Notes: generated by a model not told the origin, from the sequence alone. A DNA stretch of 64,000 bases from Actibacterium lipolyticum (GCF_900184935.1 NZ_FXYE01000002.1:434001-498000), one strand, 5' to 3'. Shown: positions 43,916 to 53,897, numbered from the stretch's first letter. Program-made: numbers and translations.

Positions 43916-45301
43916 TCAGTTTTCGACCGAGAATGTCGGCAGCGACACGGGCTTCGGTGCCGTTGGGTCAGCCAAGGCCGCCCCATCAGCCCCCCCGCCC
44001 AATTGATAGGCGGCCTTTCGGATTAGCCCCGAACGCTCTGGCTGGCCCGGCGCGAAGACCGGCGTCGCACCTTTGGCGATGGCGTCCAGACTGCCTTCAT
44101 ACCAAGCCAGCGCCAGATCCGGGCGTTTGGCGGCGCCGAATCCCTGACTAAGATGGTGGCCCATCAATTCACCATATACCGGCTCCCCCAACGCATTCAG
44201 CATAAGGGCAGATGCAAGCGCCACATCCATATTGTCGGTGCGATAGCCAACCGAAAGGCAAATCCGCGCGGTGCCCGACAGCTGGGCAGGCGACATACCC
44301 GATTGCAGCACGAATGCCCCCACCTCTTGCAACACCTCGGACTGCGGTTTCAGCGACATGCCCGCGATCTGATCTTTCAATGCTGGGCCGAACGCTTCGC
44401 ACTGCTGTGCGATCTGTTCTTTCGTGAAACCCTGCACCTTTGAAGCCAACTCTTCACCATGCGCAATTGCGTAAGTCCGCGCGAGGCAGAACTGTTCATT
44501 CATGGCGAAATTTGCGTCTGTCATGACCGCTTCGGTCGTAAAACCACCGTTGGTATTGGTCAGAAGGCTGACCTTATTGCAGTGCGAGGCCAGCGAAACC
44601 GATTCGGAAGCCCCCATGAAATTGGGCAAGCCCCCTGCTCCAAAGGCTGGAACGGCGGCCTCTATGATTGGCTCTTCAACTGGGGCGACGGCGGCGGGCG
44701 CCTCTTGTTTTGGTGCAACGACAATGACCGTGTTACGCGCGCCCTGTTGTTGGGGCACCACAGGCGCGACGGGGGCCGCCGTGGCAAAGGTTGGCGCTAT
44801 GCCTGCTGCCTCTTGCTGATAGGTCTTCAGCAGGCCGCGTGTCCCCATCGGGCTGGCGGCAATCATCTGCGCAGTGGTCGCCCCACCTGCGATCGAGCGG
44901 TGATACCCCGACACAAGGAAGGTACGTTCATATTCGGTCAGCTGACCTGTCGGCGGGTATCCCATATGTGCTTGATATTGCGAAATTGCTGAACGCGTAT
45001 TCCGCCCGACAACCCCATCTGGCGTGCCCGCCGGAAAGCCGAAATAGTTCAGCGATGTCTGCACCTCTCGGTTCTGAGCGCGCTGCGCGGATGAGATGCT
45101 GGGCTTCTTGTAAACCGTCTTGGTTTTGGTGCTGGTATACGTTTTTTTCTTAGTTTTATTGGCGGAATTGACGGCTGCTGAACCGATCACCCCCAACAAA
45201 ACACCGGCGGCAACATCACCCGCATCTGCGGCAGCGCGATGGGCGGGTGTAACGACAAGGGAAGCTGCGACAACAGCCATTGATATTTGATGCCTTAACA
45301 T
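43916..45301 (-). CDS. Secreted protein with peptidoglycan-binding domain
   Basis: 461 residues. Signal peptide (MAVVAASLVVTPAHRAAA), then a short glycine-zipper-like hydrophobic segment (GDVAAGVLLGVIGSAAVNSA), a Lys/Thr-rich stretch, a PG_binding_1 domain (about 75-130, QTSLNYFGFPAGTPDGVVGR with NTRSAISQYQ), a low-complexity Ala/Pro/Gln part and a helical C-terminal domain with three cysteines (SHCNKVS, EQFCLA, RICLSVG). Role in the envelope is likely; exact function unknown. Confidence 0.82.
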   Translation of the reverse strand: MLRHQISMAVVAASLVVTPAHRAAADAGDVAAGVLLGVIGSAAVNSANKTKKKTYTSTKTKTVYKKPSISSAQRAQNREVQTSLNYFGFPAGTPDGVVGRNTRSAISQYQAHMGYPPTGQLTEYERTFLVSGYHRSIAGGATTAQMIAASPMGTRGLLKTYQQEAAGIAPTFATAAPVAPVVPQQQGARNTVIVVAPKQEAPAAVAPVEEPIIEAAVPAFGAGGLPNFMGASESVSLASHCNKVSLLTNTNGGFTTEAVMTDANFAMNEQFCLARTYAIAHGEELASKVQGFTKEQIAQQCEAFGPALKDQIAGMSLKPQSEVLQEVGAFVLQSGMSPAQLSGTARICLSVGYRTDNMDVALASALMLNALGEPVYGELMGHHLSQGFGAAKRPDLALAWYEGSLDAIAKGATPVFAPGQPERSGLIRKAAYQLGGGADGAALADPTAPKPVSLPTFSVEN

Positions 45302-45423
45302 GACATGACTCCATGAAAACTGGTGTCCGGCCGGAAAGCCGGCGCCTAAAAAATGTATGCTTAATGATGGAATTGTCCGCCTCAGCAGGCGTTTCTGTCA
45401 AGTTTGGAATACCGGGAACACCA

Positions 45424-46077
45424 ATGGTTGATTGGCTCACGTCCAACGGATTAACGCCCTACGAAGACGCCGTAGCCCAGATGGAGGCGCGCGCCGCCGC
45501 AATTGCCCAAGGCACCGCGAACGAGGCGATTTGGTTGGTCGAACACCCGCCGCTTTATACCGCTGGCACGTCGGCAAACCCTTCTGACCTGACCGATCCT
45601 GACCGGTTTCCCGTCTATGAAACACGTCGCGGCGGGCAATACACCTATCACGGGCCCGGCCAGCGCGTGGCCTATGTTATGCTGAATGTCGGCGAACGCG
45701 GGCGCGACGTGCGCAAGTTCGTTGCGCAGATGGAAGCATGGGTGATCGCCACCTTGGCCGAATTCAACGTCACTGGTGAACGTCGCGAAGGGCGTGTTGG
45801 CGTCTGGGTCGTCCGTAACGACAAACCCGCCCTGATCGATGGCAGTGCCCCAGAAGACAAAATCGCCGCAATCGGTGTGCGGCTTCGCAAATGGGTCAGC
45901 TTTCATGGGCTTTCAATCAACGTCGAACCCGACCTAAGCCATTTTGGCGGCATCGTTCCCTGCGGCATTCGTGAACACGGTGTGACCAGCCTTGTTGACC
46001 TTGGCCTTCCAGTCACGATGGACGACGTCGATGTGGCGCTGAAACGAACTTTCGAATCCGCATTCTCCGACAAATAG
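45424..46077 (+). CDS. lipB: Octanoyltransferase (lipoyl(octanoyl) transferase)
   Basis: 217 residues. Transfers octanoate from acyl carrier protein to lipoyl domains, first step of lipoate synthesis. Motifs: [16 protein letters not shown], catalytic lysine in [17 protein letters not shown] and cysteine in GIVPCGI. Start ATG 45424 preceded by GGGAA; in-frame ATGs further upstream (45364, 45367) would add residues with no homology. Confidence 0.94.
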   Translation: MVDWLTSNGLTPYEDAVAQMEARAAAIAQGTANEAIWLVEHPPLYTAGTSANPSDLTDPDRFPVYETRRGGQYTYHGPGQRVAYVMLNVGERGRDVRKFVAQMEAWVIATLAEFNVTGERREGRVGVWVVRNDKPALIDGSAPEDKIAAIGVRLRKWVSFHGLSINVEPDLSHFGGIVPCGIREHGVTSLVDLGLPVTMDDVDVALKRTFESAFSDK

Positions 46078-46437
46078 CGAATCCTTCGCGGAAACGTTCA
46101 GATTCCGCCGCTTCCTGCCGGAAAGTCGTAAATTGATGTGTAACGCGCTGATATAAATACAGCATTCGCTGTGGCAGTTTATCACGCCCAGGCGCTTTGT
46201 GCGGCCAAATCAGCCCGAACCGGCCGCGCTTGCCGCGCCCGCACCCGACCTAAGTCATTGATTTCGCTAGGTGGAAGGCTTTTCACCGAAACACAAAGCG
46301 CAGTGGAAAGAAAATTTCGCCCTGCGGCGCTTAGGTACATTGCCCCGGACACGCTAGAGAACTAAAACGTGCTTGGGAAATCGCGTGGCGTGCTAACGCC
46401 CGCTATGCATCAACTAATTCGAAACGGGAGGCATCGT
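46078..46437. other. Spacer and promoter region upstream of ctaD
   Basis: 360 bases without a gene. A GCGGAA/TTCCGC stem with a 9-base loop (46088-46108) may close the lipB transcript. The rest should hold the ctaD promoter and a long leader; I see no clear -35/-10 pair or riboswitch. Confidence 0.5.
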
Positions 46438-48111
46438 ATGGCAGACGCAGCCATTCACGGCCACGACGGACATGACGAACGCGGGTTCTTTACCCGCTGG
46501 TTTATGTCCACTAACCATAAAGATATCGGCATCCTTTACCTCCTGACTGCAGGTCTGGTGGGCTTCGTCTCTGTTGCCTTCACCGTGTACATGCGGTTGG
46601 AGCTGATGGACCCGGGCGTTCAGTACATGTGTATGGAAGGCATGAGCTTCGTTGCTCAGGCTGAAGAAAACTGTACTCCGAACGGCCACCTCTGGAACGT
46701 TCTGATCACCGGCCACGGCATCCTGATGATGTTCTTCGTGGTTATTCCGGCACTGTTCGGCGGCTTCGGCAACTACTTCATGCCACTTCAGATCGGCGCG
46801 CCTGACATGGCGTTCCCGCGTCTGAACAACCTGTCTTACTGGCTGTATGTTACCGGTACTACGCTGGCCGTCCTTTCGGTGTTCAGCCCCGGTGGTAACG
46901 GCCAATTGGGTTCGGGTGTTGGCTGGGTTCTGTACCCACCACTTTCGACATCCGAAGGCGGTTATTCGATGGATCTGGCGATTTTCGCCGTTCACGTATC
47001 GGGTGCTTCGTCCATTCTGGGTGCGATCAACATGATCACCACCTTCCTGAACATGCGTACGCCGGGCATGACCCTGCACAAAGTACCGCTGTTCGCTTGG
47101 TCGATCTTCGTTACCTCGTGGCTGATCCTGCTGTCCTTGCCTGTACTGGCTGGCGCTATCACCATGCTGCTGACAGACCGGAACTTCGGCACAACCTTCT
47201 TCCAACCTGAAGGTGGCGGCGATCCGATCCTGTACCAGCACATCCTGTGGTTCTTCGGCCACCCGGAAGTGTACATCATCATCCTGCCTGGCTTCGGCAT
47301 CATCAGCCACGTAATCGCGACATTCTCTCGCAAACCAGTATTCGGCTACCTGCCGATGGTTTACGCGATGGTTGCGATTGGTGTTCTGGGCTTCGTCGTT
47401 TGGGCGCACCACATGTACACCGTTGGTCTGAGCCTGACACAGCAGTCCTACTTCATGCTGGCCACGATGGTTATCGCGGTACCCACCGGGGTTAAGGTGT
47501 TCAGCTGGATCGCCACCATGTGGGGCGGCTCGGTTGAGTTTAAAACTCCGATGCTTTGGGCGTTTGGCTTCCTGTTCCTGTTCACCGTTGGTGGTGTGAC
47601 CGGTATCGTACTCAGCCAAACTGGCGTCGACCGGATGTACCACGATACATACTATGTGGTTGCTCACTTCCACTATGTGATGTCGCTGGGTGCCGTGTTC
47701 GCGATCTTTGCCGGTATCTACTACTACTTCGGCAAGATGACGGGCCGTCAGTACCCTGAATGGGCTGGTAAGCTGCACTTCTGGGCGATGTTCATCGGCG
47801 CCAACATTACCTTCTTCCCTCAGCACTTCCTGGGTCGCCAAGGTATGCCACGCCGCTACATCGACTACCCAGAGCAGTTCGCTTACTGGAACGAAGTTTC
47901 CAGCTGGGGCGCGTTCCTGTCCTTCGCGTCGTTCCTCTTCTTCATCGGTGTCGTTGTTTACACCCTGTTCGCAGGTAAGCGCGTGACCGAAGACAACTAC
48001 TGGAACGAATGGGCTGACACGCTTGAGTGGACAGTTTCTTCCCCGCCGCCGGAGCATACGTTCGAAACGCTCCCCAAGCAGGAAGACTGGGACAAGGGCC
48101 ACGCCCACTAG
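46438..48111 (+). CDS. ctaD: Cytochrome c oxidase subunit I
   Basis: 557 residues with twelve membrane helices. Heme a, heme a3 and CuB ligands are in [36 protein letters not shown] and [12 protein letters not shown]; the K-channel tyrosine is in HPEVY. Terminal aa3-type oxidase of the respiratory chain. Start ATG 46438 with GGGAGG seven bases upstream. Codon use is strongly biased toward highly expressed genes, unlike the neighbours. DUF2244 begins directly after its stop. Confidence 0.97.
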   Translation: MADAAIHGHDGHDERGFFTRWFMSTNHKDIGILYLLTAGLVGFVSVAFTVYMRLELMDPGVQYMCMEGMSFVAQAEENCTPNGHLWNVLITGHGILMMFFVVIPALFGGFGNYFMPLQIGAPDMAFPRLNNLSYWLYVTGTTLAVLSVFSPGGNGQLGSGVGWVLYPPLSTSEGGYSMDLAIFAVHVSGASSILGAINMITTFLNMRTPGMTLHKVPLFAWSIFVTSWLILLSLPVLAGAITMLLTDRNFGTTFFQPEGGGDPILYQHILWFFGHPEVYIIILPGFGIISHVIATFSRKPVFGYLPMVYAMVAIGVLGFVVWAHHMYTVGLSLTQQSYFMLATMVIAVPTGVKVFSWIATMWGGSVEFKTPMLWAFGFLFLFTVGGVTGIVLSQTGVDRMYHDTYYVVAHFHYVMSLGAVFAIFAGIYYYFGKMTGRQYPEWAGKLHFWAMFIGANITFFPQHFLGRQGMPRRYIDYPEQFAYWNEVSSWGAFLSFASFLFFIGVVVYTLFAGKRVTEDNYWNEWADTLEWTVSSPPPEHTFETLPKQEDWDKGHAH

Positions 48112-48663
48112 ATGCCCTACGAATGGGACATAAATGAAAAAGGGGCCCCGGACATTTCCGGGGCCTTTTCTTTTGAGGCTGGCGATCCTCCCGCGGCTAC
48201 ACTGCACCTGTGGCCTTACCGCTCCCTCCCCCGCAAAGGGTTCGTGACATTCTTCGCGATCACCTGCGTACTGGTGTTGCTCCCCCTCTTCGCCGTCCTT
48301 GGCTCGCCCATCCTGTGGGGGCTGCTGCCATTCATCGGCGGGGCAATCGCGCTGACATGGTACCTGCTGGAACGCTCTTACAAAGACGCCGAAATTCTAG
48401 AGGAACTACGCCTGTGGTCCGACCGGGTTGAGCTAACTCGCCACAACCCACGCGGCCCCAAACAGGACTGGCACGCCAACCCATACTGGCTCCGGATCGA
48501 GATGCACCCAAAGGGCGGCCCGGTCGAAAACTACCTGACCCTCAGGGGCGGAGAGCGCGACGTGGAACTCGGCGCCTTCCTCAGCCCCGAAGAGCGGGCG
48601 GAGCTGTATGGGGAATTGCAGGGAATGCTGTCAAGGATACGGGGCAAGCAACACAATCCCTGA
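48112..48663 (+). CDS. DUF2244 membrane protein
   Basis: 183 residues with two membrane helices (about 43-62 and 63-85), then a soluble domain (ELTRHNPRGPKQDWHANPYW, LTLRGGERDVELGAFLSPEE) of the DUF2244 family, often next to cytochrome oxidase genes in alphaproteobacteria. The start MPYEWD directly follows the ctaD stop and matches the usual family start. A strong terminator hairpin lies within codons 10-21; the extra stretch between MPYEW and LHLWPYRSL is longer than I expect. Function unknown, perhaps oxidase assembly. Confidence 0.85.
   Translation: MPYEWDINEKGAPDISGAFSFEAGDPPAATLHLWPYRSLPRKGFVTFFAITCVLVLLPLFAVLGSPILWGLLPFIGGAIALTWYLLERSYKDAEILEELRLWSDRVELTRHNPRGPKQDWHANPYWLRIEMHPKGGPVENYLTLRGGERDVELGAFLSPEERAELYGELQGMLSRIRGKQHNP
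48140..48174 (+). terminator. Intrinsic terminator inside the start of DUF2244
   Basis: GGCCCCGGA (48144-48152) pairs with TCCGGGGCC (48157-48165) around a 4-base loop; G-U and A-T pairs extend the stem to 13; TTTTCTTTT follows. A textbook rho-independent terminator 30 bases past the ctaD stop, yet within the reading frame of the next gene. Confidence 0.8.
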
Positions 48664-48942
48664 CATCCTGAATGTCCGCTACGAGCCCATGGTGACCGAG
48701 GCGGCACCACCTCTTAGTGCCCGCTTCCATCTTCTTCGCCCTCGGTTTCATCCAAGACTGCTGCGACGATCGAATTGTCGCTCCCAAAACGGGTTGTACT
48801 AATGTCGCGTGAGCAGTGACCGTTACTGCTGGCGGGAATTAAAGCTAGAATTGAATATGGCAAGATTTTCCAGAATATCGAGCTAACTGCCCGTGCAGCC
48901 AGGTGCGCCCCAAGCCAAAAGGAGCGCACCTCATAGAGCCTT
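48664..48942. other. Spacer between DUF2244 and an orphan secreted protein
   Basis: 279 bases without a supported gene; more AT-rich toward its right end. Contains an 8-base-arm inverted repeat at 48901-48931. Nothing else recognised. Confidence 0.45.
48901..48931 (-). terminator. Hairpin past the orphan secreted protein gene
   Basis: AGGTGCGC/GCGCACCT, 8-base arms, 15-base loop, 11 bases past the stop codon. No T run on the minus strand, so only a possible terminator. Confidence 0.45.
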
Positions 48943-49749
48943 CTATTTTACAGAGTTTTTTCCTGGATCGCCCGCAACAATGAAACCACGACGCGCTCGG
49001 TTGTCACCGTTCGCCGCCCAATTATAGCGCATCTCACCGCGCGAAATTTCATCGATCACCATGCATGCAGTTGATCTTGATTTACCGTTTTCATATTTTC
49101 CAAAGAACATGCACAGGAGACCATTTTCCGAGATCGCCCACTGTTCAAATTTGCTGCGTCCGACTTTGGAATCGTGAAAAGCGTGATCTTCGGTCAAAAA
49201 GATTGCCCACCCGTCTTTTCCTGCACTTACCAAACCCCGGCCAGTCAACTGTCGTTTCAGCGCGCGGGATTTTGGAATCGTGCGCCAAGCCTGTCCATCA
49301 CTTTTAGTGAATTCAAACTCTTGCAGTGCCTCGTTTCTGCTGCCTGTAAATTCGATCGGTGCAAGGCCAAAGAAACTCGCCGCTTTTTTCCCATTGATGG
49401 CTTTGTATCGCTGCTGAACGCGTTTGATGTCTATTGTATCCGGAAGGATTCGTTTGCCGTTTGACGCATAGACGACACAATCACGCTTGCCCATTTTGAC
49501 ATGCTCGCGACAATTCGAAAGAGCCTGTGCAGTGGATTTAGCCATGGTGTTCCAACCCCAAGCTGTCCCCCACGCACCGTCTGGCGAAATTGCCAAAGCT
49601 GTGATGCCAGACCTTGCTCCCAGTTCAGACAGAACTTTGGTCTGTTCATTGTTCAGTGTAACTGTCCATGGCTCCGCCTTAAGGCTCAGTGGTGCAAGGA
49701 AAGCTAAAATTGCAATTGTATATTTTGTGCCTTTAAGAAAATGCTTCAT
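48943..49749 (-). CDS. Orphan secreted protein, DUF4189-like repeat
   Basis: 268 residues. Signal peptide (YTIAILAFLAPLSLKA). The next part (ALAISPDGAWGTAWGWNTMA with ALSNCREHVK and CVVYASNGKR) resembles the DUF4189-type sequence with paired cysteines. The rest (YEN, STACMVID, MRYNWAANGDNRARRGF) is not recognised. Start ATG 49749; a further ATG at 49788 would place 13 extra residues ahead of the signal peptide. Neighbours are unrelated, spacers on both sides are long and AT-rich: possible acquired islet. Confidence 0.75.
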   Translation of the reverse strand: MKHFLKGTKYTIAILAFLAPLSLKAEPWTVTLNNEQTKVLSELGARSGITALAISPDGAWGTAWGWNTMAKSTAQALSNCREHVKMGKRDCVVYASNGKRILPDTIDIKRVQQRYKAINGKKAASFFGLAPIEFTGSRNEALQEFEFTKSDGQAWRTIPKSRALKRQLTGRGLVSAGKDGWAIFLTEDHAFHDSKVGRSKFEQWAISENGLLCMFFGKYENGKSRSTACMVIDEISRGEMRYNWAANGDNRARRGFIVAGDPGKNSVK

Positions 49750-50126
49750 CGGCTCTCTTTGTGTTTTACATTTGATTGGGCGGATCAAGAGGATATTTAA
49801 TGGCCGAATATCAAGAGCAGTCTTTGGACGTAAGCTGAAAAAGTAATTATATTTCAGTCATCTGAGCAAAAATCGATTGAACCTTTCCGCCAAAACCACA
49901 GACATTTCATACATTGGCGAGTGACCTAAACGGATCGTCCGGTTCATCTGACTTCTGTGATCGTCGCTTTTTCCCGAATGCATATGGAACAAGGGAAAAG
50001 TTCTGAACGGGAGAGTGATTATTTTGGATGGCGGCTTGATATCCGTCTTTGCAGAACACGGCGAATTCACAAAAAAGCCGCGCCCTTTATAAGACGCGGC
50101 TTTTCCATATTCACAATCAAGGTACG
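49750..50126. other. AT-rich spacer, 377 bases
   Basis: No gene supported. Sequence is visibly more AT-rich than the flanks. Contains the terminator of the YqeY gene at its right end (50071-50104). The promoter of the orphan secreted protein gene should lie at the left end. Confidence 0.5.
50071..50104 (-). terminator. Intrinsic terminator of the YqeY gene
   Basis: AAAAGCCGCG/CGCGGCTTTT, 10-base perfect stem with 12-base loop, continued by TT on the minus strand for a run of six Ts. Lies 22 bases past the stop codon. Confidence 0.85.
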
Positions 50127-50585
50127 TTACCCCAGCCGGTCTTTGACCATCGGGCCCACCGCGCCGAAATCCATCTGGCCGGTGTATTTACCCTTCAGCG
50201 CGCCCATCACCTTACCCATATCGCGGATCGATTCTGCGCCGGTGTCGGTAATGGCGGTGGCGATGGCTGATTCCACCTCATCGTCAGACAGCTGCTTGGG
50301 CAAGAAACCCTCGATGATGGTGATCTCTGCACGCTCACGCTCTGCCAGATCCAGCCGGCCGCCCTCTTCATAGGCGCGCGCACTTTCTTGGCGTTGTTTC
50401 ACCATACGGCCAAGGATTTGAAGGACATCAGCGTCAGAAACGCCTGCATCATCCCCTTCGCCACGCATGGCGATGTCTTTATCCTTGATCGCAGCGTTAA
50501 TAAGGCGGAGCGTCGAAAGACGGGCCACCTCTTTATTCTTCATCGCGTCTTTTAGGCCAGAAGCGATGCGCGTTCGCATATCCAT
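50127..50585 (-). CDS. GatB/YqeY domain protein
   Basis: 152 residues, family length. Motifs: MRTRIASGLKDAMKNKEVAR, LSTLRLINAAIKDKDIAMRG, IIEGFLPKQLSDDEVESAI and MGKVMGALKGKYTGQMDFG. Related to the tail domain of GatB that holds tRNA in the amidotransferase. Function as a free protein unknown. Divergent from carA. Confidence 0.93.
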   Translation of the reverse strand: MDMRTRIASGLKDAMKNKEVARLSTLRLINAAIKDKDIAMRGEGDDAGVSDADVLQILGRMVKQRQESARAYEEGGRLDLAERERAEITIIEGFLPKQLSDDEVESAIATAITDTGAESIRDMGKVMGALKGKYTGQMDFGAVGPMVKDRLG

Positions 50586-50764
50586 GTTGGTCAGTCATCC
50601 CCATGAAGTCCAGCCTTCGAAAATACCTGTTACCGCTGACAGGCGCAACCTTAGCGTTAATTTTCCAAGTCTTTGTTTTAAAACACAAACGCAATTTACC
50701 TCCCCCCTTGCACCTTTTCGCGACCCCGCGTAGGTTCCGCGAAATCTAAGCTATGGAGCACGCA

Positions 50765-51922
50765 ATGCCCGCAGCAAGCGCCCACACGAAACCAACCGCC
50801 TGCCTTACACTTGCCGATGGCACTGTGTTCTATGGTCATGGCTTTGGCGCCACCGGTACAACGGTGGCAGAGCTTTGCTTTAATACCGCCATGACGGGGT
50901 ATCAGGAAATCATGACTGACCCGTCTTATGCGGGTCAGGTGGTGACATTCACCTTCCCTCATGTGGGGAACGTGGGTGTGAACCCCGAAGATGATGAAAC
51001 CGCTGATCCGGTCGCCGCTGGCATGGTTGTGAAATGGGACCCCACGGTTCCGTCCAACTGGCGTTCTGCCGAACCGCTGACCGAATGGTTGGCGCGGCGC
51101 GGGCGCATCTGCATCGGTGGCATCGATACGCGCCGTTTGACCCGCGCGATCCGCCAGCAAGGCGCGCCACACGTGGCCCTTGCCCATGATCCCGAAGGCA
51201 ATTTCGACATTGCCGATCTGGTCGCGAAAGCCCGCGCTTTCAGCGGGTTGGAAGGGCTTGATCTGGCCAAAGACGTGACCTGCGCGCAATCCTATCGCTG
51301 GGACGAACAGCGTTGGTCTTGGCCCGATGGGTTCACCAAACGCGAAACGCCCGGACACCGGGTTGTGGCCATCGACTTTGGCGCAAAGCGCAATATCCTG
51401 CGCTGCTTGGCCTCTGCTGGCTGCGATGTAACTGTGCTGCCCGCTTCGGCCACCGCCGAAGAAGTGTTGGCCCTGAACCCCGAAGGCGTGTTCCTGTCGA
51501 ACGGCCCCGGCGACCCTGCGGCGACTGGCGAATACGCCGTGCCGATGATCCGGGAAGTGCTGGAAAAAGACGTTCCGGTTTTCGGGATTTGCCTTGGCCA
51601 CCAGATGCTGGCGCTGGCGCTTGGTGCGAAAACGATCAAAATGAACCACGGCCATCACGGCGCTAACCACCCGGTGAAAGATCTGGAAACCGGTAAGGTA
51701 GAGATCACATCGATGAACCACGGGTTCACGGTGGACAGTCAAACACTGCCCGCTGGCGTGAAAGAAACCCATGTATCGCTGTTCGATGGGTCGAACTGCG
51801 GCATCCGCATGGAAGATCGCCCCGTGTTTTCTGTTCAATACCACCCCGAAGCCAGCCCCGGCCCGCAAGACAGCTACTATCTGTTTGAGCGGTTCGCTGC
51901 GGCAATGAAAGCACGCGCCTAA
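50765..51922 (+). CDS. carA: Carbamoyl-phosphate synthase small subunit
   Basis: 385 residues. N-terminal CarA domain (FNTAMTGYQEIMTDPSYAGQ) and C-terminal glutaminase with cysteine in FGICLGHQML and His/Glu in QYHPEASPG. Supplies ammonia for carbamoyl phosphate in arginine and pyrimidine synthesis. Start ATG 50765 preferred since GGAG lies eight bases before; the in-frame ATG at 50753 has no ribosome site. carB is not in the window. Confidence 0.95.
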   Translation: MPAASAHTKPTACLTLADGTVFYGHGFGATGTTVAELCFNTAMTGYQEIMTDPSYAGQVVTFTFPHVGNVGVNPEDDETADPVAAGMVVKWDPTVPSNWRSAEPLTEWLARRGRICIGGIDTRRLTRAIRQQGAPHVALAHDPEGNFDIADLVAKARAFSGLEGLDLAKDVTCAQSYRWDEQRWSWPDGFTKRETPGHRVVAIDFGAKRNILRCLASAGCDVTVLPASATAEEVLALNPEGVFLSNGPGDPAATGEYAVPMIREVLEKDVPVFGICLGHQMLALALGAKTIKMNHGHHGANHPVKDLETGKVEITSMNHGFTVDSQTLPAGVKETHVSLFDGSNCGIRMEDRPVFSVQYHPEASPGPQDSYYLFERFAAAMKARA

Positions 51923-51998
51923 GCGGCTTTTCCTTCGTTAACTGGCCGTTAACCTTAAGACTTCAGGCTCTGTTCCATCGGATCAGAGTTTGAAATCT

Positions 51999-53897
51999 AT
52001 GTCGAAAGCCACACAATTTCTCGTTGTTGATACCCCCCGCGCGGCCCCGCGGCGGACAATAACGCGGGCGCGGCGGCCCATCGGCGACTACCTGCTTGAA
52101 CGTAATGCGGTTTCTCCCGACGCCCTGATCAAAGCCTTAGCGCTGCAACGTCGTCAGGATTTGCGCCTTGGCGACATCCTTCTTGCCCATGGAATGGTCG
52201 CAGAGGACGATCTGACCGCCGCCCTTGCCGCCCAGTACGGTGCGCTGCCCGCTGATCTGGCGCAGCTTCCGCCGGACCCGCGCTTGATTGATGCGATGGG
52301 CATCGATATGTGCCTGCGCGAAGGTGCCGTACCTGTGCGCCGCCTTGGTGGGGCAACGATTATTGCCACCTCCCGCCCCGAAGCATTCCAAGTTCTGCGT
52401 CAGAAGTTGCCCAAAAGCTTTGGCGAGCCGATCATGGCCTTCAGCGGAGAGCGTGACATTCACGCCGCGATTCTGGCCACACGAAACCGCCAGCTTACGC
52501 AAAAGGCCGAAACCCGCGTGGCAGAGGATGAAAGCTGCCGTTTTTGGTACGGCGCAACCCCGCGCAACATCCTGACCATGCTGATTCTTGGCCTGTTCTG
52601 CGCGGTTCTTGCTGCACCGGTGCCCACAATCACGGCACTAACATTCTGGGCCCTTTTCACACTGCTGGCCACAACCGCATTGAAATGCGCAGCCGCCATC
52701 ACCACCCTGCGGGCGCGCAAACATGCACAACAAAGCGGCCCGCCCCCAGAACGCCCCGCCATCGCGCGCCTTCCTGTGGTGTCGGTCATGGTTCCACTGT
52801 TCCACGAAGAAGACATCGCAAAGCGGTTGGTCGACCGCCTTGGTCGGCTAACTTACCCGAAAGAGCTGCTGGATATCTGCCTTGTGACCGAAGCGGATGA
52901 CGAAACGACCCGCGCGATGCTTGCGCGCTCTCGCCTGCCCTATTGGATGCGGGTCATCACCGTGCCAACTGGCAGCCTAAAAACCAAACCGCGGGCGCTG
53001 AACTTTGCGCTCGATTTTTGCCGCGGCTCGATCATCGGGGTTTACGACGCCGAAGATGCCCCCGACCCGGATCAGATTCACCGCATCGTGCGCCTGTTTC
53101 ATGAACGCGGGCCAGAGGTTGCCTGCCTTCAGGGGCAGCTTGATTTTTACAACACGTCCAAGAATTGGTTTTCGCGCTGTTTCACCATCGAATATGCTGC
53201 ATGGTTCCGCATCATCCTGCCCGGCATTGCACGTATGGGGCTGGTCGTGCCGCTGGGTGGCACAACCCTGTTTTTCCGTCGCCCCGCACTTGAAAGCCTT
53301 GGTGGCTGGGACGCCCATAACGTGACCGAAGATGCCGATTTGGGCATTCGTTTGGCCCGCCACGGCTATCGTACAGAACTGGTTGAAACCACAACCTTTG
53401 AAGAAGCAAATTGCCGCCTTTGGCCGTGGGTGAAACAGCGTTCACGTTGGCTTAAGGGTTATGCAATGACGTGGTCGGTGCATATGCGCCAACCCAAACG
53501 GTTGTGGCGCGAGCTGGGCCCGTGGAAATTCGCCGGTTTTCAGGTGATGTTTCTTGGCACGCTTTCGCAATTCCTGTTGGTCCCGCTTATGTGGTCCTTC
53601 TGGCTGATCGCGCTGGGTTTGCCGCATCCACTGACAGGGGTTTTACCCCAACAGGTGATGCTTTTCGTCGGGGCGCTTTTCATCCTGACGGAAGTCGCGA
53701 ACATCGCCATCGGAATCGCCGGGGCCAGCCTTGCCGGTAAACGCGGACTCTGGGGGTGGGTGCCCAGCCTGCACGTGTACTATCCGCTTGCTGCCATCGC
53801 GACCTACAAGGCCGTGTTCGAAATGGTCGTTAAGCCGTTTTACTGGGACAAAACCTGCCACGGCATCGCGGATGAGGAAGAGGCCCAGACGCCTTAG
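51999..53897 (+). CDS. Family 2 glycosyltransferase with N-terminal MshEN-like domain
   Basis: 632 residues. Residues 27-50 and 56-79 form two 24-residue motifs five residues apart (PIGDYLLE...ALALQ, RLGDILLAHG...LAAQ), the layout of the MshEN c-di-GMP domain of type II/IV secretion ATPases. After two helices (about 190-230) comes a GT2 domain: D299/D301-containing TEADDET, D350-A-E-D353, E444-D445 in TEDADLG, and Q480-x-x-R-W484, which marks processive synthases; four more helices follow. Likely membrane polysaccharide synthase gated by cyclic di-GMP. Start ATG at 51999; a TTG three codons earlier is possible. Its stop overlaps a convergent GntR gene by 4 bases. Confidence 0.86.
   Translation: MSKATQFLVVDTPRAAPRRTITRARRPIGDYLLERNAVSPDALIKALALQRRQDLRLGDILLAHGMVAEDDLTAALAAQYGALPADLAQLPPDPRLIDAMGIDMCLREGAVPVRRLGGATIIATSRPEAFQVLRQKLPKSFGEPIMAFSGERDIHAAILATRNRQLTQKAETRVAEDESCRFWYGATPRNILTMLILGLFCAVLAAPVPTITALTFWALFTLLATTALKCAAAITTLRARKHAQQSGPPPERPAIARLPVVSVMVPLFHEEDIAKRLVDRLGRLTYPKELLDICLVTEADDETTRAMLARSRLPYWMRVITVPTGSLKTKPRALNFALDFCRGSIIGVYDAEDAPDPDQIHRIVRLFHERGPEVACLQGQLDFYNTSKNWFSRCFTIEYAAWFRIILPGIARMGLVVPLGGTTLFFRRPALESLGGWDAHNVTEDADLGIRLARHGYRTELVETTTFEEANCRLWPWVKQRSRWLKGYAMTWSVHMRQPKRLWRELGPWKFAGFQVMFLGTLSQFLLVPLMWSFWLIALGLPHPLTGVLPQQVMLFVGALFILTEVANIAIGIAGASLAGKRGLWGWVPSLHVYYPLAAIATYKAVFEMVVKPFYWDKTCHGIADEEEAQTP

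Noticed and set aside
46414-48207. Long open frame (about 597 codons) antisense to ctaD
   Set aside because: Caused by strong third-position codon bias of ctaD. Composition is rich in His, Arg, Gln and Glu without domain, and ctaD itself is certain.
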